64,000 nucleotides of DNA from Sphingobacterium spiritivorum (lineage in GTDB: Bacteria; Bacteroidota; Bacteroidia; Sphingobacteriales; Sphingobacteriaceae): positions 4,774,001-4,838,000 of the forward strand of contig NZ_CP068082.1 of the NCBI RefSeq assembly GCF_016724845.1, written 5' to 3'. Of this stretch, positions 8,307-17,086 are shown one piece after another. The notes below the pieces were generated by a model. That model searched no databases. It was not told where the DNA came from and saw nothing but the letters and a program-made list of their open reading frames with translations. Positions within the stretch are counted from its first letter, which is position 1. Every line of letters begins with the position of its first letter. The position numbers and the translations under genes were made by a program.

Positions 8307-11300
8307 ATGTATAGAAATTTTACCTCACGGACTGGGGGGAATGCGAAGTGCATCCCGAAAGTATTGCTCATTTCACAACGAATAGCTTTTATTCTCATTA
8401 TCACTTTTATCCAAGTCACTGCAAGTGCTTTTGGGCAGAAAATCACCTTATCAGGAAAAGAAGCCGCATTGAAAGTCATGCTTAATGAAGTAAGCCGGCA
8501 AAGCGGATATAATATCCTTTATTCAGGCTCAGCCATAAAACCTTCTAAACCTGTCAATATTCGGGTGAGCAATATGAACTTAAAAGATGTTATGGATAAG
8601 TTGCTTGATCACCAACCTCTAGGTTATACTATATATGGGAAGACTATTACTATTGCTCCAAAAGAAGAAAAAGATAACACTATAAAAAGTATTGTCGAAC
8701 AGCAATTTGAGGAGATCAAAGGGCGTATCGTAGACGAAGAAGGTAATCCTGTGCGGGATGTTACTATCACAGTAAAAGGTAAAAAAAAGATATGCAAAAC
8801 GGATGAAAACGGAGCTTTTGTGCTGAACAGCATTGAAAAGGATGATGTTTTACTTATTTCCTGTCTGGGCTATAAAACTCAGGAAATAATTATAGGTAAA
8901 CAGCAGATTCTAAATATTAAATTAACTGTAGAAGAAAGGATGATGAAAGATGTAGTAATCACAGGCATGTTTGAGCGCAGGAAACAGAGCTTTTCGGGTA
9001 GCTCAGCTTCATTTACAGGTCAGCAGCTGCGTGATATCGGTACGCAGAATGTCATCCAGTCATTGAGAACACTAGATCCCTCTTTTGTGGTCATTGATAA
9101 TAATCTTAATGGCTCTAATCCCAATACATTGGCCAGTATTGAGCTGCGCGGAAAGACAAGTATAAACACTGAACTCAATAAATTTGGTGATATTACAAAT
9201 CAATTGACTACAGATCCAAATCAACCTTTGTTTGTTCTGGATGGCTTCGAATCTACACTGAGGCAGGTAATGGATCTGGACATGAACCGTATCGCAAACA
9301 TAACAATTTTAAAAGATGCAGCCTCTACGGCACTGTACGGATCAAGATCAGCAAACGGAGTAATCATTATTGAAACAATCAAACCAAAACCAGGTGCTTT
9401 GAGAATAAGCTATACGGGCAATTATACTGTAGAAGTTCCCGATCTCCGAGATTACAATATGATGAATTCAGAACAAAAACTGGAGTTTGAACGTCTTGCC
9501 GGCATGTATACCCACGAATATGGAGAAATACAACTAGAGATGCAAAGGCGCTATAACGATCGTCTCAGAGCAGTAAGAGAAGGTGTGAATACCTATTGGT
9601 TAAATGAACCACTGCGTACAGGACTGACACAAAAACATGCTATCTACACCAATGGAGGAAATAATGAATTTCAATTTGGAGTTGGTGTAGACTATCAGGA
9701 TATCAATGGAGCAATGAAGGGCTCTGGAAGAAATAATTGGGCTGGTCGTGCCGATCTGAATTACAGAACCAAAAAACTGAATATTTCTAACCGTGTTTAC
9801 ATTAGTGGTTATAAATCTAATGAATCGGAATATGGTTCCTTTAGCGACTATGTTAAGATCAACCCTTTTTTTAAGAAAGGGAATGAAGACAGATACTTTG
9901 AAAAAGCCACAACCGGAGATTTCAAGGGAATGATCATGGATGCTCCTAATCCGCTTTACAATGCTATACAAAACTCATACAATTTCAATAAAAATACCTA
10001 TTTGCAGAATTACCTGCAGTTTAACTGGGATCTGGATAAATCTATCCGGATTTCAGGCGGATTTCAACTGAAAAAGACTTTTGGCAGTAAAGTAGATTTT
10101 GTATCACCACAGCATACCAAATTTGACGGATCACCCACACTTCAGAAAGGAAGCTATGCGGAGGTTAACTCAGAATCCCTCTCATACGATGGGAATATGA
10201 TGCTTTCCTATAATAAAGTTTTCGGATTAAAGCATGTGATTACGGCAAATGCCAGAGGGGATATTCATCATGCCGAAGGCACATCAAAGGGTTTTATAGC
10301 TGTAGGATTTCCTTCAGGAGTCAAGGGTAATCCTGCTTTTGCGAACAGTTATCAAACCAATTCCAAACCCATAGTAAAAATGCCACCTACAATAAGATGG
10401 TTAAATGCATTGGGCAGTATAAATTATGTTTACAATGATCGCTATTTTGTCGATGCAACATACAGACTGGATGGATCAACCGCATTCGGATCAGAGAACA
10501 GATATTCACCATTTTGGTCAGTCGGAATAGGCTGGAGTCTTCAGAAAGAACAGTTTCTGAAAGAAGTAAACTGGCTCAATATGCTCACGCTAAGAACGAA
10601 TATAGGCTCTACAGGTAATCAGCAGTTTGGAAGTTTTGCCTCGACTACTATTTATGATCTGGAGAATAACACTAATTTCTTTGGTCAGGGAATATTCCAT
10701 AACAGTCTGGGTAATCCTGCACTGAAATGGCAGAAGACATTGCAAAGTAACCTGGGGCTTGACTTTTCTATATTTGACAACAGATTTTCGGGAACAGTCA
10801 ATGCCTACAGAAAGCGTACTGATCCGCTGATTGTTACCATAGATCTACCTGCATCAAACGGAGTCGCTAATTATCCTATAAACACAGGATATTTAACTAT
10901 AAAGGGCGTAGAAGGAACTTTTCGCTATTCTATTATCAACAATTTAAGCACAAGAACGATATGGACTGTAGGATTAACTGGGAGTACCTATAAAAGTACT
11001 TACGGAGGTTTCAACAATACGCTAAATACACTCAATGAGAAACAACAAAAGAGCAAATCCATTATCCGGTATCGTGATGGGAATAGTCCCGATGACATCT
11101 GGGTTGTTCCGTCAATAGGTATAGATCCTGCTACAGGTGAAGAGCTGTTTTTAAAACAAAATGGCTTATACACTTTTGAATATAACCCTAATGATGTAAG
11201 GATAGTAGCCAGTCTGCGACCAAAGGCCGAAGGAGTAATCAGCTCTACATTACGTTTAAAAGGGTTGACTCTGGCTGCTTATGTACGGTACAGGCTTGGT

Positions 11301-11687
11301 GCATCAATCATAAACCGCACCCTGTATGAAAAGGTAGAAAATCTGGACTTGGAAGATATTGCCTATAATCAGGATATAAGAGCACTGGAGAGCCGCTGGA
11401 AAGTCCCCGGGGATATTGTACAGTTCAAGGGTATCCGGCTGAACTCCCAAACAGATTTATCTTCCCGCTTTGTACAGAAAGAGAACATGTTTAACGGAGA
11501 ATCCTTTTCAGCAGGGTATGAATTTCAGGCGGCAACAAGCCCATGGCTGAAAAAAGCAAAATTTCAAAGCCTGAGGCTTACCGCTTTTATGAATAATGTT
11601 TTCCGGATTTCGAATATACGGGCAGAGAGAGGGATAAACTATCCATTTGCCAATTCGGCTTCATTTAGTATCAATGCTTCATTTTAA
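8307..11687 (+). CDS. SusC/RagA-family TonB-linked outer-membrane receptor with STN domain
   Basis: 1126 residues. Domain order: long signal sequence (to ~43, ending ...SAFGQ); STN secretin/TonB N-terminal domain (~45-118), which signals to FecR; CarboxypepD-reg-like domain (~138-213, GRIVDEEGNPVRDVTITVKG); TonB plug (~215-360, with MKDVVITGMFERR and DAASTALYGSRSANGVIIIE); then a 22-strand barrel ending in a terminal Phe (SINASF). It imports a polymer fragment, peptide or siderophore captured by the SusD partner, powered by TonB. The STN domain fits regulation by the upstream sigma/FecR pair. The substrate is not evident because no degradative enzyme is encoded beside it. Confidence 0.95.
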   Translation: MYRNFTSRTGGNAKCIPKVLLISQRIAFILIITFIQVTASAFGQKITLSGKEAALKVMLNEVSRQSGYNILYSGSAIKPSKPVNIRVSNMNLKDVMDKLLDHQPLGYTIYGKTITIAPKEEKDNTIKSIVEQQFEEIKGRIVDEEGNPVRDVTITVKGKKKICKTDENGAFVLNSIEKDDVLLISCLGYKTQEIIIGKQQILNIKLTVEERMMKDVVITGMFERRKQSFSGSSASFTGQQLRDIGTQNVIQSLRTLDPSFVVIDNNLNGSNPNTLASIELRGKTSINTELNKFGDITNQLTTDPNQPLFVLDGFESTLRQVMDLDMNRIANITILKDAASTALYGSRSANGVIIIETIKPKPGALRISYTGNYTVEVPDLRDYNMMNSEQKLEFERLAGMYTHEYGEIQLEMQRRYNDRLRAVREGVNTYWLNEPLRTGLTQKHAIYTNGGNNEFQFGVGVDYQDINGAMKGSGRNNWAGRADLNYRTKKLNISNRVYISGYKSNESEYGSFSDYVKINPFFKKGNEDRYFEKATTGDFKGMIMDAPNPLYNAIQNSYNFNKNTYLQNYLQFNWDLDKSIRISGGFQLKKTFGSKVDFVSPQHTKFDGSPTLQKGSYAEVNSESLSYDGNMMLSYNKVFGLKHVITANARGDIHHAEGTSKGFIAVGFPSGVKGNPAFANSYQTNSKPIVKMPPTIRWLNALGSINYVYNDRYFVDATYRLDGSTAFGSENRYSPFWSVGIGWSLQKEQFLKEVNWLNMLTLRTNIGSTGNQQFGSFASTTIYDLENNTNFFGQGIFHNSLGNPALKWQKTLQSNLGLDFSIFDNRFSGTVNAYRKRTDPLIVTIDLPASNGVANYPINTGYLTIKGVEGTFRYSIINNLSTRTIWTVGLTGSTYKSTYGGFNNTLNTLNEKQQKSKSIIRYRDGNSPDDIWVVPSIGIDPATGEELFLKQNGLYTFEYNPNDVRIVASLRPKAEGVISSTLRLKGLTLAAYVRYRLGASIINRTLYEKVENLDLEDIAYNQDIRALESRWKVPGDIVQFKGIRLNSQTDLSSRFVQKENMFNGESFSAGYEFQAATSPWLKKAKFQSLRLTAFMNNVFRISNIRAERGINYPFANSASFSINASF

Positions 11688-11694
11688 AAGGAAT

Positions 11695-13128
11695 ATGAAA
11701 AATAATCTATATTTTACACTATGCTGTATAGCCTGCTTGCTAAGCATGATATCCTGTAAAAAATTTCTGGATGTGTACCCTGAGGATCGCTTTCTTCAGA
11801 AACAGGTTTTTGATAACGAAAACGCTGTAAATTCTGCGCTGAATGGAATCTATCTCAATATGGCCAAATCGACCTTATATGGGAGCCAACTTAGTATGCT
11901 GGATCTGGATATAATGGCACAATACTACAATTCCAATCTGAATACCGGAATTTTGGCTTCCTATAATTATACAAGTACGACTACCTTATCCAGTTTTAGT
12001 AGTATCTGGCAATCAGCTTACCGGACTATACTGAACGCAAATAGTTTTATTGAACAAATTAGACAAACGGAAGGCGTTATAGACAATAATCGTAAGGATA
12101 TAGTATTAGGTGAGGCTTATGCCATCAGGGCATATCTTCATTTTGATATGCTCAGACTGTTTGGTCCGGTATATACCACAGATTCTTTACAACTATCTAT
12201 TCCTTATATGACCATCCCCACTGACCAGATTCAGTCCCTATTACCCGCCAATGCGGTGATGGACAGTGTCATTAGGGACCTGGACAGAGCTTTGGTGTTA
12301 CTGAAAAATGATCCGGTAAGAAAAGAAGGTGTTACAGAGCTACAAAATACAGATGCGATAAGTAATTTTTACCGTATGCGCAACAGGAGATTTAATTATT
12401 ATGCCGTAATGGGAGTTAAAGCCAGAGTACTATTATACAGAAAGGATTATAAAGGAGCTTTATCAACTGCCAAAGCGGTAATCGGTGAAGCCGGCAAATA
12501 CTTTCCGTGGTCGCCGGCAACATCCAGTATGCCTGGTGCGACAAATCCGGATAGGAGCTTTTCTTCAGAGATCATATTAGGTTTCCAGAATGCAAACATG
12601 TATAACCAGCATCGGGATTTTTTCAATGTATCTCTATATGATAATCGAATAATAGCGCCTATTCCACAGCGATTGGATGAGATATACGAAAAATTAGTGA
12701 ACGATTATCGTTACCGCGTAGACTGGCGGGATGGAGGAAGTGCCGGAAAAACATATAAAACCTTTATAAAATATGAAGATATAAACCAACAAAATGTTTC
12801 TTTTCGTGGCTTTCAGTCTTTGTTAAGACTCTCAGAACTCTATTATATCGCTGCTGAATGTGAAACAGATCCTGCACAAGCTATTGTATTTCTGAATACA
12901 GTACGTATTAATCGGGGACTACCGGATTTAAAAGCGGGAGCTAATGTTACGGCTGAATTATTCAAAGAATACCGTAAAGAATTCTGGGGAGAAGGGCAAA
13001 CATTTTTCTATTTCAAAAGGCGTGCCCTGACAGGTATCCCCAGTGGCAGTGCAGATGGCTTTACAATAAAAATGAATGCTGTAAAGTATGTAGTACCATT
13101 GCCGTTAGCAGAAATTCAAAACAGATAA
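11695..13128 (+). CDS. SusD/RagB-family nutrient-binding outer-membrane lipoprotein
   Basis: 477 residues from the ATG at 11695. A start further upstream would lie inside susC and would bury the signal peptide. The lipobox LLSMISC-KKFLDV is followed by the family start FLDVYPED. TPR-like helices and the C-terminal SusD fold can be followed: RAYLHFDMLRLFGPVY, YYAVMGVKARVLLYRKDYKGAL, LRLSELYYIAAEC and RKEFWGEGQTFFYFKR. It caps the SusC barrel and binds substrate on the cell surface. The gap from the susC stop is 7 bp. The C-terminal PLPLAEIQNR is typical. Confidence 0.95.
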   Translation: MKNNLYFTLCCIACLLSMISCKKFLDVYPEDRFLQKQVFDNENAVNSALNGIYLNMAKSTLYGSQLSMLDLDIMAQYYNSNLNTGILASYNYTSTTTLSSFSSIWQSAYRTILNANSFIEQIRQTEGVIDNNRKDIVLGEAYAIRAYLHFDMLRLFGPVYTTDSLQLSIPYMTIPTDQIQSLLPANAVMDSVIRDLDRALVLLKNDPVRKEGVTELQNTDAISNFYRMRNRRFNYYAVMGVKARVLLYRKDYKGALSTAKAVIGEAGKYFPWSPATSSMPGATNPDRSFSSEIILGFQNANMYNQHRDFFNVSLYDNRIIAPIPQRLDEIYEKLVNDYRYRVDWRDGGSAGKTYKTFIKYEDINQQNVSFRGFQSLLRLSELYYIAAECETDPAQAIVFLNTVRINRGLPDLKAGANVTAELFKEYRKEFWGEGQTFFYFKRRALTGIPSGSADGFTIKMNAVKYVVPLPLAEIQNR

Positions 13129-13141
13129 TCAAATAACTATC

Positions 13142-13954
13142 ATGAAACTTATCCAAATCAGTCCGGCTATCAACCTTTTGGTGTTGCTGGCTCTTGTTAG
13201 TTCCTGTAAAAAAACAGAACTTATTACGTATAATTCTGAACGAAATTTGTTTTTTGAGGTAGAAGACTCCAGATCGCGTGATCATCCTTATTATGATGCC
13301 ACTCTAACAGTGGACTCCGTAAGAATGTTTTTCTCCTTTCTGGATGATAATGTAACAAGTGCTGAACTTAAAATTCCTTTGAAAATGACGGGAAAGCAAT
13401 TAGAACAACCGTTGCCTTACGTCCTGGTAATAGATTCGGCAAATACGACGGCTGTTAAAGGAAGGGACTTTGAATGGACGCCTCAGCACATCTTTCCTGC
13501 CGGTAAAAGCATAGATACACTCCGGATAAAGGTAAACCGAACAACCCAAATGCTTAATAAAACGTTCAGACTAACACTGGAGCTCAAAGAAAATGAGAAT
13601 TTTAAGACCATGATTGAACCCACTACTATCCAAAAGCACAGATCAATAAGGGTAAAATGCTATATCAATGATATTTTATTTCCTCCTGATGGCTATCTGA
13701 GTACATCTGAAAAACAAGGTGCCGATTATTATTACGGTCCCTTTTCAAGAAAAAAGCTAAACCTTTTGTCGATGCTGCTTGAAGAAGAATATGGAGAGCC
13801 ATTTCCACCGGCTGAAGTGTACATTTATTTAGTTCCTGAGGTGGAAATTATTGCGCAAATATTGAATATTTACCTGGAAGCACAAAGGGAAAACGGAACT
13901 CCTGTACTAGAAGATGATGGCACCGAAATGATTACGGGCGAATATTTTAAATAA
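13142..13954 (+). CDS. DUF4843-type lipoprotein of the Sus-like locus
   Basis: 270 residues with lipobox LALVSSC-KK at residue ~22, so a lipid-anchored, probably surface-exposed protein. The body has the beta-rich pattern of DUF4843 proteins found directly after SusD genes, including the segment TAVKGRDFEWTPQHIFPAG with RLTLELKENENFKTM, which resembles a Calx-beta-like strand arrangement. The family's function is unknown; it is thought to be a substrate-binding accessory of SusCD complexes. It is 13 bp after susD and 25 bp before the PKD-like lipoprotein, so one operon. Confidence 0.8.
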   Translation: MKLIQISPAINLLVLLALVSSCKKTELITYNSERNLFFEVEDSRSRDHPYYDATLTVDSVRMFFSFLDDNVTSAELKIPLKMTGKQLEQPLPYVLVIDSANTTAVKGRDFEWTPQHIFPAGKSIDTLRIKVNRTTQMLNKTFRLTLELKENENFKTMIEPTTIQKHRSIRVKCYINDILFPPDGYLSTSEKQGADYYYGPFSRKKLNLLSMLLEEEYGEPFPPAEVYIYLVPEVEIIAQILNIYLEAQRENGTPVLEDDGTEMITGEYFK

Positions 13955-13979
13955 ATAAAGCCATAAAAAAATAACAGAT

Positions 13980-15476
13980 ATGAAATTTTTTATTAAAATA
14001 TACTTTATAGGGTTGCTCGGCTTAGGATTAGCCCTTATGATGTCGTGTAGAAAAGATACCGGTAATTATAATTATATAAAGATAAATGAGGCTATAGTAA
14101 GTAATCTGGATTCTCTTTATATAGTAAATAGGGGAGAAATACTTAATATCAATCCAAAAATAAGCTATTCGTTGGATCCGACTGGCGATACAGTCAATTA
14201 TATCTATGAATGGTTGCTTACAAAAAAAGAAGGGTCTGAAGCAATAGTTCCCAAATTACTGACTTCAGGTCCTGTATTTAATTCTAAAATTGACCTGCTG
14301 ACTGGAGTCTATAATATGCTCTACCGAATTACAGATAAACGAACAGGTGTATGGAAAGAATATCCATTTCAACTTTTTGTAACGCTTAGAACTTATGAAG
14401 GGTGGCTTTTGTTATCAGAAATAAACGGGCAGAAAAGCCGTCTGGATATGATGAGTTACAAAATACGCAGTAATGATTATGAACAGATACATGATGTTCT
14501 TGCAGAGATGAAATCGGGGTTTAAACTTACCGGATTGCCAAATTTTGTCTGTTACAATAAAGAAATGGGATCAGGAGTAAACCAAACTAATGAAAAGATT
14601 CTGATCAGCACAACAAAAGAAGCCGGTTTCTTGCGTGGAGATATATTTGATTATCATCCGATCAATGCTTTTAGCAATTATATGAACGGACCGGACAAAG
14701 CAACTGATAAAGGGGCTAAACTGGAAGGAGAGGCTTGGATAGCCTATATGACTATAAATGGTAGTATTTATTATTCTGGATGGACTTTAAAATTCAGCAG
14801 AATTAGTAAGATAAGTACTTCCGGGAAACTATTTAAGGCTGCACCTTTTATATCCTTTTCAGATAATCAGGCAATTGCTTTTGATGAAGAAAACTCACGT
14901 TTTTTATGGTCACCAACTGAATCTTTCGAATTTTACACCTATAATAACATTCCCGCTCTCAACAATATGAATAAGCAAATGCTGTTTATGACCCGTACCA
15001 AATATAACGGTGGAGAAACTTTTGCGATTTTGAAAGATAAGACTAATAGTAAGATATACCTCGCTAGATTAACTTACACCAAATTGAATTATTTACAGGA
15101 AATTACAGATCCCAATATAGCACAGGCAGAAAATTTTGCTGTAAACAGCGATTATGGATATATTTTCTATAATGTAGGTGGAGTCATTTATGAATACGAC
15201 TTTACGTTGAAGTTGAGCAAAAAAATGGCAGACTATGGAAACAGGAAGATAAGTATATTAAAATTTCAGTCTATAAATACCGGTACTACTATCAATCAGG
15301 AGAGATACAGTAAAATAAGTAATCAACTGATTGTTTGTAGCTATGATGAGAGCAATTTGGATAATTCCGGCACTATGGATCTATACGATGTACCCGCAAT
15401 AAATGGACAAATCACCAAAGTGGAGACTTTTACAGGATTAGGAAAAGTAGTTTCGATCACTTATAGGACCAGATAA
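13980..15476 (+). CDS. PKD-like family lipoprotein of the Sus-like locus
   Basis: 498 residues. The signal peptide ends in a lipobox (LALMMSC-RKDTGNYNY), and the DTGNYNY start is characteristic of PKD-like lipoproteins found after DUF4843 genes. An Ig/PKD-like section (about 55-130, SYSLDPTGDTVNYIYEW, VYNMLYRITDKRTG) is followed by a beta-propeller-like remainder with repeated SKISTSGKLF..., FDEENSRFLW... and SDYGYIFYNVGGVIYEYD motifs. It probably binds substrate at the surface. It is the last gene of the operon. Many related loci continue with a protease or thioredoxin-like gene, which is absent here. Confidence 0.8.
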   Translation: MKFFIKIYFIGLLGLGLALMMSCRKDTGNYNYIKINEAIVSNLDSLYIVNRGEILNINPKISYSLDPTGDTVNYIYEWLLTKKEGSEAIVPKLLTSGPVFNSKIDLLTGVYNMLYRITDKRTGVWKEYPFQLFVTLRTYEGWLLLSEINGQKSRLDMMSYKIRSNDYEQIHDVLAEMKSGFKLTGLPNFVCYNKEMGSGVNQTNEKILISTTKEAGFLRGDIFDYHPINAFSNYMNGPDKATDKGAKLEGEAWIAYMTINGSIYYSGWTLKFSRISKISTSGKLFKAAPFISFSDNQAIAFDEENSRFLWSPTESFEFYTYNNIPALNNMNKQMLFMTRTKYNGGETFAILKDKTNSKIYLARLTYTKLNYLQEITDPNIAQAENFAVNSDYGYIFYNVGGVIYEYDFTLKLSKKMADYGNRKISILKFQSINTGTTINQERYSKISNQLIVCSYDESNLDNSGTMDLYDVPAINGQITKVETFTGLGKVVSITYRTR

Positions 15477-15508
15477 AGCATTCAACTACAGAAAATAAAA
15501 AATAATGA

Positions 15509-15658
15509 ATGGGTCAAAGAACTGTTTATGCTGAAGTACCGCCCGGGTTAGAATATGAACTTACAACGATCGGGACGGATGTGCTTACCATCATAAAACA
15601 ATTACAAGCATGGGGGAGGTGGCAACAGCAAAACAAGCAGGAGAAAAGTGAAAATTAA
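15509..15658 (+). pseudogene. Fragment of an hxlR gene (3' end only)
   Basis: A 49-codon frame starting ATGGGTCAAAGAAC and ending in TAA matches the last 45 codons of the hxlR gene at 5428-5805, with 114 of 135 bases equal in my hand alignment. Shared protein landmarks are RTVYAEVPP, EYELT.IG, IIKQL.AWGR and QQNKQEK. The DNA-binding half is missing, and homology stops at both edges, so it is a remnant rather than a working regulator. It starts 33 bp after the stop of the last Sus-locus gene. It could be left over from insertion of that locus next to an hxlR gene, or from a second hxlR copy. Confidence 0.8.
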
Positions 15659-15702
15659 TTAGCTTCATAATCAGTGTATTTAGCATTATTAGTTATTTTT
15701 AT

Positions 15703-15733
15703 TTTGCAAATATCAGGAGAATATCTACCTTTG
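15703..15733 (+). promoter_or_regulatory. Promoter of tRNA-Leu
   Basis: TTTG (15703-15706) and TACCTTTG (15726-15733) are separated by exactly 19 bases, an excellent match to the Bacteroidota housekeeping promoter TTTG-N19-TAnnTTTG. Transcription should begin near 15740, about 30 bases before the mature tRNA. Confidence 0.8.
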
Positions 15734-15770
15734 CATCACTCCAAACAACGGAGGACAGTAAACAAAAAAC

Positions 15771-15850
15771 GCCCAGATGGCGGAATTGGTAGACGCGCTA
15801 GTCTCAAACACTAGTGGGAAACCGTGCCGGTTCGATCCCGGCTCTGGGTA
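15771..15850 (+). tRNA. tRNA-Leu, anticodon CAA
   Basis: 80 nt, folded by eye. The acceptor stem GCCCAGA pairs with TCTGGGT (one G-U at the end) with discriminator A. The anticodon arm is CTAGT-CTCAAAC-ACTAG, giving anticodon CAA (reads UUG). A variable region of the short type-II kind lies between the arms, and the T arm is GCCGG-TTCGATC-CCGGC. CCA is not encoded. It has its own promoter upstream and a hairpin terminator downstream. Confidence 0.95.
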
Positions 15851-15860
15851 CTGAAGTAAG

Positions 15861-15898
15861 AAAACCGTAAGTTCTATCTCTTAGACTTACGGTTTTTT
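15861..15898 (+). terminator. Rho-independent terminator after tRNA-Leu
   Basis: 12-bp perfect arms AAAACCGTAAGT (15861-15872) and ACTTACGGTTTT (15885-15896) with a 12-base loop, and T residues at the 3' side. It lies 10 bases after the tRNA. Confidence 0.85.
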
Positions 15899-15911
15899 GG
15901 TTTACGGAATT

Positions 15912-15942
15912 TTTGCAGACTTCGTAATATTCCATAAATTTA
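15912..15942 (+). promoter_or_regulatory. Candidate promoter for the DHFR/RibD-like gene
   Basis: TTTG (15912-15915), 19-base spacer, TAAATTTA (15935-15942; last base differs from TAnnTTTG). The predicted start of transcription falls next to the ATG at 15948, so the mRNA would have almost no leader. Confidence 0.45.
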
Positions 15943-15947
15943 ATCTC

Positions 15948-16502
15948 ATGAGAAAACTTATCTATGGTATAAACGTGAGTTTAGATGGCTGCTGCGATCA
16001 CAATAAATTTAGTGGTGGCGATGATATCCATGATTATTTCAGGGAATTGTTGTCAGATGTTGATCTGATTATTTACGGTCGAAAGACGTATGAACTGATG
16101 GTTCCTTTCTGGCCTCAGGCTGCACATGCTCAGTCCATGAATGAAAGTGCAAATGCATTTGCCAGCACTTTTGCTTCTATTAAACGTATTCTGGTTTCCA
16201 GAACGATTAACCAAATAGATGATGAGTACACCACTCTTGTTAAGGATGATTTGCAGGAAGAAATCCTGAAGCTGAAACAGCAGCCCGGCAAATCCATCTC
16301 CACCGGAGGCATTGAACTGCCGGCCAGATTGATAGAACTGGGTCTGGTCGATGAGTTTCATATACTCGTTCACCCGGTCATAGTCGGCGAAGGCCGACGT
16401 TTGTTTACTGAAATGCACTTGCCTGAAAATTTAGGGTTAAATCTGACCGCAACAAAAACACTCCCTTCCGGATGTATAGCACTGAGATACGAAAAGGCTT
16501 GA
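15948..16502 (+). CDS. Dihydrofolate reductase / RibD C-terminal family protein
   Basis: 184 residues from the ATG at 15948. Earlier in-frame starts would overlap the tRNA terminator and add a non-family extension. Pattern of PF01872: MRKLIYGINVSLDGCCDHN at the start, DLIIYGRKTYELM, KRILVSRTI, ISTGGIELPARLIELGLVDEFHILVHPVIVGEGRRLF. These stand-alone proteins are NADPH-dependent reductase-like folds whose substrates are mostly unknown. It is a single gene with its own candidate promoter. Confidence 0.85.
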   Translation: MRKLIYGINVSLDGCCDHNKFSGGDDIHDYFRELLSDVDLIIYGRKTYELMVPFWPQAAHAQSMNESANAFASTFASIKRILVSRTINQIDDEYTTLVKDDLQEEILKLKQQPGKSISTGGIELPARLIELGLVDEFHILVHPVIVGEGRRLFTEMHLPENLGLNLTATKTLPSGCIALRYEKA

Positions 16503-16590
16503 AATAATCAGTATTGATGCTTAAATATCCATGACACAGCTACTAGTATCCGGCTATTGAAAATGAATTAAGGTATTGAAAGGGGATTGC

Positions 16591-17058
16591 TTATGAATAT
16601 ATACTTTTTACGGTATTATTTTGGGTAGTATTGATTGCATCCAGATATTGGTCAATACAAAATCTAAACTTTAGATCTCTGTAGTTTAGATCAAATGGAA
16701 TAACTTTAGAGAAGTTTTTAAAATCATACCAGATCACCTCTTTTGATCCGATTGATATCTTGCATGTCAGACTATAATCTCCGGGAATACCGGAGTACCC
16801 ATAATCGTACAGGGTATACCTTTCGCCGGAATAAATATAGTCCCCTAAAGTCTTACACAGGAAATGATTCTGATTTTCAAAAGCTATGAAAGAGGAAATA
16901 CTTTCATAGAAACCGTTTTGGGTGCGCAAGCCGTATTTAATGAGCTGTATAGCCTCAATCTTTTCCATTATCACCCTGAGATCAACACCATTTATATAAA
17001 ATAGTAGTTGTAAGATAATCTTCCAATTGAGACCGTACGCACCCAAAACGTATTTCAT
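16591..17058 (-). CDS. Hypothetical protein
   Basis: 155 residues, not recognised. No signal peptide or clear transmembrane helix after the weakly hydrophobic stretch WKIILQLLFYING near the start. Later residues are aromatic-rich (YIYSGERYTLYDYGYSG, EVIWYDFKNF), suggesting a small beta-rich soluble protein. A second possible start is the internal Met at residue 31 (MEKIEAIQL). It follows acnB by 28 bp on the same strand and may be read through from it, but nothing links the functions. Confidence 0.5.
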   Translation of the reverse strand: MKYVLGAYGLNWKIILQLLFYINGVDLRVIMEKIEAIQLIKYGLRTQNGFYESISSFIAFENQNHFLCKTLGDYIYSGERYTLYDYGYSGIPGDYSLTCKISIGSKEVIWYDFKNFSKVIPFDLNYRDLKFRFCIDQYLDAINTTQNNTVKSIYS

Positions 17059-17086
17059 CTACCTTCATGCCGGATAAACGAGAAAT

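Noticed and set aside
9600..9971. Minus-strand frame of 123 codons inside susC
   Set aside because: Antisense of the barrel-coding region, no start context or recognisable sequence.
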